From contig JAEZYE010000022.1 of NCBI GenBank assembly GCA_023419315.1, positions 1 to 43,460 of the forward strand: a stretch of 43,460 nt of DNA, in the 5' to 3' direction. Source of the DNA: Pseudomonadota bacterium. GTDB lineage: Bacteria > Pseudomonadota > Gammaproteobacteria > Xanthomonadales > Xanthomonadaceae. The notes under the pieces were generated by a model, which was not told where the DNA came from, searched no databases, and worked only from the letters and a program-made list of their open reading frames with translations. The translations under genes were made by a program, and so were the position numbers. Shown here piece after piece: positions 8,127-16,957 of the stretch (position 1 is the stretch's first letter; the number at the start of each line of letters is the position of its first letter).

Positions 8127-9740
8127 TTAATGTCCCCGCAAATCCCGCGGCCGGATGCCCTGCATCCACAGCAGCGCCGCATACAGCGCGCCGCCGGACC
8201 CGACCAGCACGGCGAGTCGCCAGCCTCGTTCCCACCACGCCCAGTCGGACCAGTCAGGCCACACCAGCCGCAAGGCCACGAGGACCAGCCCCATCGCCAG
8301 CGAGGCCACACCGATCTGGCGCAGGAAGCGTCCCCATCCCGGCTGGCGGCGATAGACCCCGGCCCGCCGCAGGTACCAGGCCAGCTGGAGCGCGTTGGTC
8401 CAGCCTGCAATCGCAATCGCCAAAGCAAGCAAGGCGTGCGCACCCGGCACGTGCGCGAGCGCGTCGATCACGTTGCCGCCGGACTTCTCAAGCGCCTGCT
8501 GGCCGACATCGGTCAACGCCAGCATCGCCGCGAACAGCAGCACCGTCGCGCTGGCGTTGACCAGCACGGACACCACGGCCGACTTCACCGGAGTCCGCGT
8601 GTCCTGCCGCGAGTAGAACGCGGGCGCCAGCACTTTCACCAGCAGGAAGGCCGGCACGGCGGTCGATTGCGCCATCAGGCTCCAACTGCTCATCTGCGCA
8701 TGGAACGCGGTGAACTTGTTGTACTGGAACAGCGTCGCCATCAACGGGCCGGCGCACAGCACCAGACCGATGCAGGCGGGAATCCCGATCAGCAGGCACA
8801 GGCGGAACCCCCAGTCCAGGCCTTTGGAGAAGCCTTCCGGATCGGTCGCGGCGTGACGGCTGGACAGGTGCGGCAGGATGACCGTGCCGATCGCCACGCC
8901 GAACATCCCCAGCGGGAATTCCAGCAAGCGGTCGCTGTAGTACAGCCAGCTCACGCTGCCGCTCAGCAGGAACGCCGCGGCCCACGTGTTGAACAGCAGG
9001 TTGAACTGCACGACCGACGATCCGAACAGCGTCGGCACCATCAGCTTCATGATCTTGCGCACGCCAGCATGGGCCAGCCCGAATTTCGGTCGGGGCAACA
9101 GACCCAGCTTCGCCAGCGCCGGCAATTGGAAAACCAGTTGCAGCATGCCCGCAGCGAATACGCCCCAGGCCAGCGCCATCACCGACCCGCCCATCAACGG
9201 CGCCAACCAGAATGCCGCCGCAATCATCGAGAGGTTGAGCAGGATCGGCGACAGCGCGGGAATGGCGAACCGCCCGTAGCTGTTGAGCACACTGCCCACC
9301 AGCGACGCCAGCGAAATGAAGAACGCGTACGGGAACGTGATCCGCAGCATTTCGGTGAGCATCTCGTGGTGCTCGCCGGTGTACTTCGATGCAATGGCAA
9401 AGGCCAACTGCGGCGCGAACACCAGAACCACCGCGGTGACGACCAGCAGCGAAGCCGCCAGCGTGCCGGTCACCCGGTCGATCAGTTCCTTCACCGCCTC
9501 CGGACCGTGCTTTTCCTTGTATTCGGCCAGCACGGGCACGAAGGCCATCGAAAACGACCCTTCCGCGGAAAGCCGGCGCATGAAGTTCGGAATCCGGAAC
9601 GCGATGAAGAAGATGTCCATCGCCGCCCCGGCGCCGAACACCGCCGCGTAGACCTGGTCCCGGATCAGCCCGGACAACCGGGAAAGGAAGGTCATCGAAC
9701 TGAAGATCGCGGTGGACCGCAGCAGACGGTTCCCGCTCAT
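8127..9740 (-). CDS. murJ: Lipid II flippase
   Basis: 537 residues and about 14 hydrophobic segments. MurJ (MviN) moves the peptidoglycan precursor lipid II across the inner membrane. The start MSGNRLLRSTAIFSSMTFLSRLSGLIRD is characteristic, with the charged residues of the central cavity (SGLIRDQV) and the signature RRLSAEGSFSMAFVPVL. The start at 9740 has a strong GGGGAGG ribosome site; a start 13 codons upstream is possible but poorer. It heads the ribF-ileS-lspA-ispH series on the minus strand and is divergent from rpsT, the usual arrangement in this order. Confidence 0.96.
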   Translation of the reverse strand: MSGNRLLRSTAIFSSMTFLSRLSGLIRDQVYAAVFGAGAAMDIFFIAFRIPNFMRRLSAEGSFSMAFVPVLAEYKEKHGPEAVKELIDRVTGTLAASLLVVTAVVLVFAPQLAFAIASKYTGEHHEMLTEMLRITFPYAFFISLASLVGSVLNSYGRFAIPALSPILLNLSMIAAAFWLAPLMGGSVMALAWGVFAAGMLQLVFQLPALAKLGLLPRPKFGLAHAGVRKIMKLMVPTLFGSSVVQFNLLFNTWAAAFLLSGSVSWLYYSDRLLEFPLGMFGVAIGTVILPHLSSRHAATDPEGFSKGLDWGFRLCLLIGIPACIGLVLCAGPLMATLFQYNKFTAFHAQMSSWSLMAQSTAVPAFLLVKVLAPAFYSRQDTRTPVKSAVVSVLVNASATVLLFAAMLALTDVGQQALEKSGGNVIDALAHVPGAHALLALAIAIAGWTNALQLAWYLRRAGVYRRQPGWGRFLRQIGVASLAMGLVLVALRLVWPDWSDWAWWERGWRLAVLVGSGGALYAALLWMQGIRPRDLRGH

Positions 9741-9770
9741 CGGCGGACCTCCCCGGACAGGAGGTTGTTG

Positions 9771-9799
9771 TTGACGCAAGCCTCTGAATCATCCATACT
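9771..9799 (+). promoter_or_regulatory. Sigma-70-type promoter of rpsT
   Basis: TTGACG (9771-9776), a 17-bp spacer and CATACT (9794-9799) form a good promoter 50 nt ahead of the rpsT start, in the short region shared with the divergent murJ. Confidence 0.7.
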
Positions 9800-9850
9800 T
9801 TTTGGTCTATTTTCCCGTAACCCCATTATCCCAGCTTTCAGGAACCCATC

Positions 9851-10123
9851 GTGGCCAATATCAAGTCCGCCAAGAAGCGCGCCAAGCAGACCGTCGTGCG
9901 CAACGCGCGCAACTCTGCCCAGCGCTCCATGCTGCGCACCGCCGTCAAGAAAGTGCTCAAGGCGCTTGACGCCAACGACGCCGCTGGCGCCCAGGCCGCT
10001 TTCGCCGTGGCCCAGCCCATCCTGGACCGCTACAGCTCGCGTGGCCTGATCCACAAGAACAAGGCCGCCCGTCACAAGAGCCGCCTGACCGCCCGTATCA
10101 AGGCCCTCCAGGCCGCGGCCTGA
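9851..10123 (+). CDS. rpsT: 30S ribosomal protein S20
   Basis: 90 residues, very basic. The start ANIKSAKKRAKQTVVRN and the end SRLTARIKALQ are S20, which binds the 5' domain of 16S rRNA and helps early 30S assembly. The start codon is GTG at 9851. The usual S20 genes also use weak starts (UUG in E. coli), a feature tied there to autogenous control; here that is inference. It is monocistronic, between its own promoter (9771-9799) and a strong terminator (10144-10175), and converges on obgE. Confidence 0.98.
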   Translation: MANIKSAKKRAKQTVVRNARNSAQRSMLRTAVKKVLKALDANDAAGAQAAFAVAQPILDRYSSRGLIHKNKAARHKSRLTARIKALQAAA

Positions 10124-10143
10124 TTCGGCCGTCACGGGAAAGC

Positions 10144-10175
10144 AAAAAAACCCGGCTTCGGCCGGGTTTTTTGTT
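10144..10175. terminator. Bidirectional terminator between rpsT and obgE
   Basis: A stem of A-run plus CCCGGC, loop TTCG, then GCCGGG plus T-run. It is symmetric, with A and T tracts on both sides, and can end transcription of rpsT (+) and of the obgE operon (-), whose stop codons face each other across it. Confidence 0.92.
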
Positions 10176-10202
10176 GCCTGACCGGCCGAGCCTGTCGCCA
10201 GT

Positions 10203-11255
10203 TCATTCATGCTGCGCCGCCTCGGCAGCGTCTTCGCGCTGGCGATCGAAGAAGGCCATTACGTCCTTCATGATCGGCCAGGTGCCTTCGCGGGAGATCG
10301 CGGACACCTGGTACCAGGGATGCATCCAATCCAGTTCGGCCACGATCTGCTCGGCGCGCTCGCGAGCTTCGTCCTCGAACATGAGGTCCGCTTTGTTGAG
10401 CACCAGCCAGCGTGGCTTTTCAAGCAGGGAGGGATCGTGCTTGAGCAGCTCGCGCTCGATGGCGCGCACCTGCTCGACGGGTTCGATCCCTTCCACGCCG
10501 CCTTCCATCGGTGACATGTCCACCAGATGCAGCAGCAGGCGTGTGCGCTGCAGGTGTCGCAGGAATTGCGCACCGAGTCCTGCGCCGTCGGCCGCGCCCT
10601 CAATCAGGCCCGGAATGTCGGCGATAACGAAGCTGCGATGTGCTTCCACGCTGACCACGCCCAGATTCGGATACAGCGTGGTGAACGGATAGTCGGCAAC
10701 TTTGGGCGTCGCTGCGGAGACCGCGCGGATGAAGGTGCTCTTGCCGGCGTTCGGGAAACCCAGCAAGCCGACATCGGCCAGCAGCTTGAGTTCCAGTTTC
10801 AGCAGGCGCTGTTCGCCTTCTTCGCCCGGCGTCGCCTTGCGCGGCGCGCGCGTCACCGAACTCTTGAAATGCATGTTGCCGAGACCGCCCTTGCCACCCT
10901 TGGCCACGAGCAGGCGATCCCCGTGGGACGTCAGATCGCCGATGACTTCGTCGGTGTCGACGTTCACCACCACCGTGCCGACCGGCACCGTGATCGTCCT
11001 GTCGTCGCCGGCCTTGCCATACATCTGGCGTCCCATGCCGTTCTCGCCGCGTTGCGCGCGAAAGACTTTTTCGTGCCGGAAGTCCACCAGCGTGTTGAGG
11101 TTCTCGTCCGCTTGCAGCCAGACGCTGCCACCGCTGCCGCCATCGCCGCCGTCCGGCCCACCCAAGGGAATGAACTTCTCCCGACGGAAGCCGATGCAAC
11201 CGTTGCCGCCATTGCCGGCAATGACCTGGATTTCAGCTTCGTCTACGAGTTTCAT
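10203..11255 (-). CDS. obgE: Obg-family GTPase (CgtA)
   Basis: 350 residues. Obg is an essential GTPase that binds the large ribosomal subunit and takes part in late 50S assembly and stress signalling. The glycine-rich Obg fold is residues 1-158 (GGNGC, GGPDGGDGGSGGSV). The G domain follows: G1 GFPNAGKS at 166-173, switch TTLYPNLG, G3 DIPGLIEGA and G4 NKAD. The C-terminus is short, without the long acidic tail of some homologues beyond EDAAEAAQHE. It is the last gene behind rplU-rpmA, the usual bacterial order, with a terminator-like hairpin between rpmA and obgE that would permit partial separation. Confidence 0.97.
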   Translation of the reverse strand: MKLVDEAEIQVIAGNGGNGCIGFRREKFIPLGGPDGGDGGSGGSVWLQADENLNTLVDFRHEKVFRAQRGENGMGRQMYGKAGDDRTITVPVGTVVVNVDTDEVIGDLTSHGDRLLVAKGGKGGLGNMHFKSSVTRAPRKATPGEEGEQRLLKLELKLLADVGLLGFPNAGKSTFIRAVSAATPKVADYPFTTLYPNLGVVSVEAHRSFVIADIPGLIEGAADGAGLGAQFLRHLQRTRLLLHLVDMSPMEGGVEGIEPVEQVRAIERELLKHDPSLLEKPRWLVLNKADLMFEDEARERAEQIVAELDWMHPWYQVSAISREGTWPIMKDVMAFFDRQREDAAEAAQHE

Positions 11256-11348
11256 GGGAAAGCATCAGTGGAGATTGGGGGAATTCGGCGAAAAGCGCCG
11301 TGGGCAGTTTAACGTCGTCCGCAGACGGGACCTGCCTCAGTCCAAACG

Positions 11349-11373
11349 AAAAACCCCGCCGGAGCGGGGCTTT
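11349..11373 (-). terminator. Hairpin with U-tract between rpmA and obgE
   Basis: On the minus strand AGCCCCGC, loop, GCGGGG and TTTTT form a Rho-independent terminator just behind rpmA. Because obgE follows about 90 nt further on and has no obvious promoter, this may act as a partial terminator lowering obgE expression relative to the ribosomal proteins. Confidence 0.75.
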
Positions 11374-11396
11374 CGTGGCGAGCAATGGGCGAAGCC

Positions 11397-11657
11397 TCAG
11401 GCTTCGGTCACCACGCTCACGGTGCGGCGCTTCTTGGCGCCCTTGATCGAGAACTCGACCTTGCCGTCGACCAACGCAAACAGCGTGTGGTCACGACCCA
11501 GGCCCACGCCCGGCCCCGGATGGAACTGGGTACCACGCTGACGGACGATGATGTTGCCGGCATCGATCGCCTGGCCACCATAGACCTTCACGCCCAGCAT
11601 CTTCGGATTGGAGTCGCGGCCGTTGCGCGATGAGCCTACGCCCTTTTTATGTGCCAT
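11397..11657 (-). CDS. rpmA: 50S ribosomal protein L27
   Basis: 86 residues. The start AHKKGVGSSRNGRDSNPKMLGVK is the unstructured N-terminal arm of L27 that reaches the peptidyl-transferase centre. The body QRGTQFHPGPGVGLGRDHTLFA is highly conserved. There is no cleavable N-terminal extension of the Firmicutes type, as the protein begins directly with MAHKKG. It lies 12 nt behind rplU and is cotranscribed with it. Confidence 0.98.
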   Translation of the reverse strand: MAHKKGVGSSRNGRDSNPKMLGVKVYGGQAIDAGNIIVRQRGTQFHPGPGVGLGRDHTLFALVDGKVEFSIKGAKKRRTVSVVTEA

Positions 11658-11669
11658 GACTGATTCTCC

Positions 11670-11978
11670 TTACTTGTTGATGCCGGTGATTTCGATTTCG
11701 GTGTAATGCTGCCGATGACCCTGGCGCTTCATGTGGTGCTTGCGGCGGCGGAACTTGATGATGCGGACCTTGTCGGCGCGGCCGTGGCCGACGATCTTCG
11801 CCGAGACGCTCGCGCTATTGAGCGCGTCGCCGAGAGTGACGCCTTCGCCGTCGCCCAGCATCAGGATATTGTCGAACGTGACTTCCTTACCGGCCTCGGC
11901 ATCGAGCTTCTCGACGCGCAAAGTCTCGCCCTTCATCACGCGGTATTGCTTACCGCCAGTGACCAGAACTGCGTACAT
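11670..11978 (-). CDS. rplU: 50S ribosomal protein L21
   Basis: 102 residues. It begins MYAVLVTGGKQYRVMKGETLRVEKL and contains KIIKFRRRKHHMKRQGHRQ-like sequence near the C-terminus (VRIIKFRRRKHHMKRQGHRQ), the L21 signature. L21 binds domain V-proximal 23S rRNA in the 50S subunit. It is the first gene of rplU-rpmA-obgE, with AGAGGA a few bases ahead of the ATG and a clear promoter about 63 nt upstream. Confidence 0.98.
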   Translation of the reverse strand: MYAVLVTGGKQYRVMKGETLRVEKLDAEAGKEVTFDNILMLGDGEGVTLGDALNSASVSAKIVGHGRADKVRIIKFRRRKHHMKRQGHRQHYTEIEITGINK

Positions 11979-12040
11979 TGGGATTCCTCTTCTGTAGTTA
12001 TTCTCAACCTGAGCCGCAATCGAGGGCGGTCAGAAGCGGA

Positions 12041-12070
12041 ATTGTAGCCCTGTCAGTGACTTGGGGTCAA
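12041..12070 (-). promoter_or_regulatory. Sigma-70-type promoter of rplU-rpmA-obgE
   Basis: On the minus strand TTGACC (12065-12070), an 18-bp spacer and TACAAT (12041-12046) form a near-consensus promoter. It leaves a leader of about 55 nt before the rplU start. Confidence 0.8.
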
Positions 12071-12223
12071 CTTGCCCATTGACGCGCGCCCAGTCTGGCG
12101 GTCTCGGCTGGTGAGACGCGCCTCAATCAACGTGTTGGCGTATCCGCTCGACCGATGGCGGGACTGAATGGAGAGCCGCCGTTCCATGGTTCGTCAGGCC
12201 GTGCCCGCTTTGGTCCTGTGGGT

Positions 12224-12252
12224 TTGCCCCCAAATATCGGAGTCGCTACGCT
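12224..12252 (+). promoter_or_regulatory. Candidate promoter of uvrA
   Basis: TTGCCC (12224-12229), 17-bp spacer, TACGCT (12247-12252), about 76 nt ahead of the uvrA start. The match is moderate. I saw no convincing LexA box in the upstream region. Confidence 0.35.
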
Positions 12253-12328
12253 GGGTGATTCCCTGGCCGCAGTCCGGGCCAGCCCCAGATTCTCCTCCCC
12301 TTCCCTACTGAACAGGCCACCCCACGGC

Positions 12329-15253
12329 ATGGACAGCATCCGCATCCGCGGCGCGCGAACGCACAATCTCAAGAATATCGATCTCGACCTCCCGCGAGAC
12401 AAGCTGATCGTGATCACCGGCCTGTCCGGATCCGGCAAGTCTTCGCTGGCGTTCGACACCATCTACGCCGAGGGCCAGCGCCGCTACGTGGAGTCGCTGT
12501 CGGCGTATGCGCGGCAGTTCCTGTCGGTGATGGAAAAGCCGGATGTCGACCACATCGAGGGGCTCTCGCCGGCGATCTCGATCGAACAGAAGTCGACCTC
12601 CCACAACCCGCGCTCCACCGTCGGCACCATTACCGAGATCTACGACTACCTGCGCCTGCTGTACGCACGCGTCGGCACGCCGCGCTGCCCGGATCACGGC
12701 TATCCGCTGGAAGCCCAGACCGTCAGCCAGATGGTCGATCAGGTGCTGGCGCTGGACGGCGAGCAGCGCTACATGCTGCTGGCGCCGGTCATCCGCGAGC
12801 GCAAGGGTGAACACGCGCAGGTGTTCGATCAGCTGCGTGCGCAGGGCTTTGTCCGCGTGCGCGTGGACGGCCAACTGCATGAGATCGACGCGGTTCCGCC
12901 GCTTGCGCTGCGCCAGAAGCACACGATCGAAGCGGTGATCGATCGTTTCCGTCCGCGCGAGGACATCAAGCAGCGACTCGCGGAGAGCTTCGAAACCGCG
13001 CTCAAGCTGGGGGATGGAATGGCTTCGGTGATGTCCCTCGACAATGCTGATGCGGCTCCCCTGCTGTTCTCGTCCAAGTATTCGTGTCCGGTCTGCGATT
13101 ACTCGCTTCCGGAACTCGAACCGCGCCTGTTTTCCTTCAACTCGCCGGTCGGCGCCTGCCCGACCTGCGATGGCCTCGGCGTGGCCCAGTTCTTCGACCC
13201 CGCGCGCGTGGTCGTGCATCCGGATCTGTCGCTGGCGGCAGGTGCCGTGCGCGGCTGGGATCGCCGCAATGCCTACTACTTCCAGCTGATTGCTTCGTTG
13301 GCCAAGCACTACCGCTTCGATGTAGATGCCCCGTGGCAATCGCTTTCGGCCAAGTCGCAGCAAGCCGTGCTGTATGGCAGCGGCGATGATGTCATCACCT
13401 TCAGCTACCTCACCGAAGCCGGTGGACGCACGCAGCGCAAGCATCGTTTCGAGGGCATCGTGCCCAATCTGGAGCGGCGCTACCGCGAGACGGAATCGCC
13501 GGCGGTGCGTGAGGAACTGGCAAAGTTCATCAGCGAACAACCCTGTCCCGATTGCGGCGGCGCGCGCCTGAACAAGGCGGCGCGCAATGTGTTCGTCGCT
13601 GATCGCCCGCTGCCGGCGCTGGTCGTGATGCCGGTGGATGAAGCGCTGTCGTTCTTCCGCGAACTGACGCTGCCCGGCTGGCGTGGCGAAATCGCCGCCA
13701 AGATCGTCAAGGAGATCGGTGAGCGCCTCGGCTTCCTCGTCGATGTGGGCCTCGATTACCTGACACTGGAACGCAAAGCCGACACGCTGTCCGGCGGCGA
13801 AGCGCAACGCATCCGCCTGGCGTCGCAGATCGGCGCCGGCCTGGTCGGCGTGATGTATGTGCTCGACGAGCCTTCCATCGGTCTTCACCAGCGCGACAAC
13901 GAGCGCCTGCTCGGCACGCTCACGCGCCTGCGCGATCTGGGCAATACCGTCATCGTCGTCGAACATGACGAAGACGCCATCCGTGCCGCAGACTACGTGC
14001 TCGATATCGGTCCCGGTGCGGGCGTGCACGGTGGAGAAATCGTGGGCGAAGGCACGCTGGACGACATCCTGAAATCCCCGCGCTCGCTTACCGGCCAGTA
14101 CCTCTCGGGCAAGCGGCAGATTGAAGTGCCGAAGTCGCGCCACAAGGCCAACCCGAAGATGATGCTGCACCTGCGCGGCGCCAGCGGGAACAACCTGAAG
14201 AATGTCGATCTGGACATCGGTTCCGGGCTTTTCACCTGCGTCACCGGTGTGTCCGGCTCCGGCAAGTCGACGCTGATCAACGACACGCTGTTCGCGCTTG
14301 CCGCGAACGAGATCAACGGCGCGTCCCACAAGCCGGCGCCGTATCGCGAAGTCGTGGGCCTGGATCTGTTCGACAAGGTGGTCGATATCGATCAATCGCC
14401 GATCGGCCGCACGCCGCGCTCGAATCCGGCGACCTACACCGGCCTGTTCACGCCGTTGCGCGAGCTGTACGCGCAGGTACCGGAAGCGCGTGCACGCGGG
14501 TACTCGCCTGGCCGTTTCAGCTTCAACGTGCGCGGCGGCCGATGCGAAGCCTGCCAGGGCGATGGGCTCATCAAGGTGGAAATGCACTTCCTGCCGGATG
14601 TGTACGTCCCGTGCGACGTGTGCCACGGCAAACGCTACAACCGCGAGACGCTGGAGATTCTCTACAAGGGCTACAACATCAACGACGTGCTGGAAATGAC
14701 GGTCGAAGATGCGCTCAAGCTGTTCGAACCGGTGCCTTCCATCGCACGCAAACTGGAAACGCTGATGGATGTCGGCCTGAGCTACATCAAGCTGGGCCAG
14801 AGCGCGACGACGCTTTCCGGCGGCGAAGCGCAGCGTGTGAAGCTTTCCAAGGAACTGTCGCGCCGCGATACCGGGCGCACGCTGTACATCCTCGACGAGC
14901 CGACCACCGGACTGCATTTCCACGATATCGAGCACCTGCTCGCCGTGCTGCACAAGCTGCGCGACGACGGCAACACGATCGTGGTGATCGAACACAACCT
15001 GGACGTGATCAAGACGGCCGACTGGGTCGTCGATCTCGGCCCGGAAGGGGGGCATCGCGGTGGCCAGATTCTCGCCACCGGCACGCCGGAAGAGATCGCC
15101 GCGCATCCGGGCTCGCATACCGGCCGCTTCCTCGCCAAGCTGCTGCCCGAAAACAAGACACCGAAGGCAAGCAAACCGGCCGCGGTCGCCAAGCCGGACG
15201 TGTTGCCGCCACGCAAGTCCGCCACCAAGAAGAAGACCAAGGCTTCCCGATGA
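12329..15253 (+). CDS. uvrA: Excinuclease ABC subunit A
   Basis: 974 residues. UvrA is the damage-sensing ATPase of nucleotide excision repair. There are two ABC ATPase modules: Walker A at 31-38 (GLSGSGKS) and a second GVSGSGKS near 642, with signatures LSGGEAQRIRL and LSGGEAQRVKL. The zinc modules are visible as CPVC...CPTC around residues 253-280 and CEAC...CDVC around 740-767. The start MDSIRIRGARTHNLKNI is the family start; the frame is open for 58 more codons upstream but those are not UvrA-like. Its TGA overlaps the ATG of the thioesterase gene (ATGA), so they are coupled. Residues 940-974 are a Lys/Ala-rich tail. Confidence 0.97.
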   Translation: MDSIRIRGARTHNLKNIDLDLPRDKLIVITGLSGSGKSSLAFDTIYAEGQRRYVESLSAYARQFLSVMEKPDVDHIEGLSPAISIEQKSTSHNPRSTVGTITEIYDYLRLLYARVGTPRCPDHGYPLEAQTVSQMVDQVLALDGEQRYMLLAPVIRERKGEHAQVFDQLRAQGFVRVRVDGQLHEIDAVPPLALRQKHTIEAVIDRFRPREDIKQRLAESFETALKLGDGMASVMSLDNADAAPLLFSSKYSCPVCDYSLPELEPRLFSFNSPVGACPTCDGLGVAQFFDPARVVVHPDLSLAAGAVRGWDRRNAYYFQLIASLAKHYRFDVDAPWQSLSAKSQQAVLYGSGDDVITFSYLTEAGGRTQRKHRFEGIVPNLERRYRETESPAVREELAKFISEQPCPDCGGARLNKAARNVFVADRPLPALVVMPVDEALSFFRELTLPGWRGEIAAKIVKEIGERLGFLVDVGLDYLTLERKADTLSGGEAQRIRLASQIGAGLVGVMYVLDEPSIGLHQRDNERLLGTLTRLRDLGNTVIVVEHDEDAIRAADYVLDIGPGAGVHGGEIVGEGTLDDILKSPRSLTGQYLSGKRQIEVPKSRHKANPKMMLHLRGASGNNLKNVDLDIGSGLFTCVTGVSGSGKSTLINDTLFALAANEINGASHKPAPYREVVGLDLFDKVVDIDQSPIGRTPRSNPATYTGLFTPLRELYAQVPEARARGYSPGRFSFNVRGGRCEACQGDGLIKVEMHFLPDVYVPCDVCHGKRYNRETLEILYKGYNINDVLEMTVEDALKLFEPVPSIARKLETLMDVGLSYIKLGQSATTLSGGEAQRVKLSKELSRRDTGRTLYILDEPTTGLHFHDIEHLLAVLHKLRDDGNTIVVIEHNLDVIKTADWVVDLGPEGGHRGGQILATGTPEEIAAHPGSHTGRFLAKLLPENKTPKASKPAAVAKPDVLPPRKSATKKKTKASR

Positions 15254-15672
15254 GTGACCTTCCCGATTCCGCCGACCGCCGCCTGCTGGCGAAAGTGCCG
15301 ATCAGCGTGCGCTGGCGCGACATGGACAGCATGGGCCACGTCAACAACGCCAAGTTCATTTCCTATCTGGAAGAAGCCCGCGTGCGCTGGATGCTGACCG
15401 TGCCCGGCGTTTCAATGACGGATCGCATTGCTCCGGTCGTGGCCGCGAACAACATCAACTACAAGCGACCATTGACTTGGCCGAACGACATCGTGGTCGA
15501 ACTCTACGTCGATCGCCTCGGCACCAGCAGCGTCACCATCGGCCACCGCATCGTCGACAAGGACGATGACAGCCTGCTGTATTCGGACGGGAATGTGGTC
15601 GTCGTGTGGATGGACACGAAGACCGGCAAGAGCGCGCCTTTGCCAGACGCTATCCGCGACGCGTCGAACTGA
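15250..15672 (+). CDS. Acyl-CoA thioesterase (4HBT / hotdog fold)
   Basis: 140 residues. The motif RWRDMDSMGHVNNAKFISYLEEAR (21-44) is the hot-dog thioesterase signature of the YbgC/FadM-like group, with candidate catalytic Asp24. These enzymes hydrolyse acyl-CoA thioesters in the cytoplasm; the acyl chain here cannot be told. The start codon overlaps the stop of uvrA by four bases, so translation is probably coupled. A hairpin with 11-bp arms (15673-15710) follows the stop at once and likely separates it from the convergent copper-chaperone gene. Confidence 0.88.
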   Translation: MSDLPDSADRRLLAKVPISVRWRDMDSMGHVNNAKFISYLEEARVRWMLTVPGVSMTDRIAPVVAANNINYKRPLTWPNDIVVELYVDRLGTSSVTIGHRIVDKDDDSLLYSDGNVVVVWMDTKTGKSAPLPDAIRDASN

Positions 15673-15710
15673 CGCAGCGCGCCGCACTGCGCGCTTTACG
15701 GCGCGCTGCG
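15673..15710. terminator. Large inverted repeat between convergent genes
   Basis: Perfect 11-bp arms CGCAGCGCGCC (15673-15683) and GGCGCGCTGCG (15700-15710) with a 16-nt loop. There is no T tract, so termination is inferred only from the position between two facing genes. The right arm overlaps the last codons of the minus-strand gene. Confidence 0.5.
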
Positions 15711-16139
15711 ACGGACCGTGAAGGTGACGGGCACGCTGCGCCCGCCCTTCAACTTCAGCGTAATGACCGGCTGCTCACCTTCCTTGAAGGCGCTTTCGGG
15801 CCGGTAAAGCATCAGATGCAAGCCGCCCGGCTTCAGTTCCACCGATTTGCCGGCTGCAATCGGCAGGACTTCAATCTCGCGCATGCGGCTTACACCATCG
15901 ACCTCGCGGGACTCGTGCAACGACACATCACCGAAGGCGGGACTTTCCGCTCCGGTCACCACGATTTCCTTCGCACACGGGTTCGAGATGCGGGCGAATC
16001 CGGCCATCATCGGCATGCTGGCCGAAGGCGGCATGCGGATCCAGGCGTTTTCCACCTTGGGCACGCATTCGGCGGCCTGCGCGCCTGCGGCAGCGGTGGA
16101 CAGGACAAACAGGGTGGCGGATACAAGGCGGCGATTCAT
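15696..16139 (-). CDS. Periplasmic copper chaperone, PCu(A)C family
   Basis: 147 residues from the ATG at 16139. A GTG seven codons upstream is the alternative, but the signal peptide NRRLVSATLFVLSTAAAGAQA begins naturally at the ATG. The mature protein holds the complete copper motif H-x10-M-x21-H-x-M: the histidine of LHESRE, the methionine of SRMREIE, then GGLHLML. PCu(A)C proteins bind Cu(I) in the periplasm and hand it on, often for cytochrome oxidase CuA assembly. The gene stands alone, converging on the thioesterase gene and divergent from an isomerase gene; no partner such as a Sco protein is adjacent. Confidence 0.92.
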   Translation of the reverse strand: MNRRLVSATLFVLSTAAAGAQAAECVPKVENAWIRMPPSASMPMMAGFARISNPCAKEIVVTGAESPAFGDVSLHESREVDGVSRMREIEVLPIAAGKSVELKPGGLHLMLYRPESAFKEGEQPVITLKLKGGRSVPVTFTVRRSAP

Positions 16140-16177
16140 GCGCCTATGATAGTTGCTCACATTGCCGGAGTGACTGA

Positions 16178-16954
16178 ATGACCGCCCTGATCGATATCCG
16201 CGACCACGGAAGCATCCGCGAAATCCGCCTTGCGCGGGCGCCGGTCAATGCACTCAACATTGAACTGTGCCGTGCGCTCATCCACGCGGTGGAAGGTGCG
16301 GTGGCCGCAGGTGTCCGCGGCATCGTGCTGGCCGGCAACGAGCGTATCTTCTCCGCCGGCATGGACGTGCCCTATCTGCTTTCACTGGGCGAGGACCGCC
16401 ACGCCCTGTTCGACGCGTGGCAGGCGTTCTTCGGCGCGGCGCGCGCGCTGGCCGATTCGCGCGTCCCGGTCGCCGCCGCGCTCACGGGCCATGCGCCCGC
16501 CGGTGGCTGCGTGCTGGCACTGTGCTGCGATTACCGTGTGATGGCGCGCAGCCTCGATCCGGCGCGCCCGTTCGCGCTCGGGCTCAACGAAACGCAGGTC
16601 GGCCTGGTCGCGCCGGAGGGCATCCAGCGCCTGATGCGCCGTCTGGTCGGCCCGCACCGTGCGGAACGCCTGCTGGTGTCGGGCGAAATGGTCACCGCGG
16701 AGCGTGCGCTGGACATCGGCCTTGTGGACGAACTTGCGGATCAGGAGCATGTCGTCGCGCGCGCGATCGCATGGCTCGAGGGATTGCTCGCATTGCCGCA
16801 CCATCCGATGCTGCAGACCCGGGCGATTGCGCGCGCCGACGTGGTGGAAGCGATGTCGCCCGAGTTGATCCAGTTGGAGCGCTTCGTCGATGCCTGGGAC
16901 GCGCCGGATACGCAGGCGGCGCTGCATGCGCTTGTCGCCAAGCTGCGCAAGTAA
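16178..16954 (+). CDS. Enoyl-CoA isomerase-like crotonase (ECI1 type)
   Basis: 258 residues of the crotonase fold. The oxyanion-hole segment FSAGMDVPYLL (58-68) and GHAPAGGCVLALCCDYRVMA (104-123) are clear. The usual first catalytic glutamate after GGG is absent (GGCVLAL). One acidic residue stands in GLNETQVGLVAPEG (Glu138), as in mitochondrial delta3,delta2-enoyl-CoA isomerase ECI1. This pattern points to an isomerase that shifts a 3-enoyl double bond for beta-oxidation of unsaturated fatty acids, rather than to a hydratase. A YciI-like gene follows after three bases and is probably cotranscribed. Confidence 0.85.
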   Translation: MTALIDIRDHGSIREIRLARAPVNALNIELCRALIHAVEGAVAAGVRGIVLAGNERIFSAGMDVPYLLSLGEDRHALFDAWQAFFGAARALADSRVPVAAALTGHAPAGGCVLALCCDYRVMARSLDPARPFALGLNETQVGLVAPEGIQRLMRRLVGPHRAERLLVSGEMVTAERALDIGLVDELADQEHVVARAIAWLEGLLALPHHPMLQTRAIARADVVEAMSPELIQLERFVDAWDAPDTQAALHALVAKLRK

Positions 16955-16957
16955 GCC

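Noticed and set aside
8130..10049. 639-codon plus-strand frame over murJ and rpsT
   Set aside because: Gln/His/Arg-rich antisense product with no homology seen; murJ and rpsT are certain.
12305..15118. 937-codon open frame on the minus strand over uvrA
   Set aside because: Antisense shadow of uvrA, which has full motif support. No family features in the antisense product.
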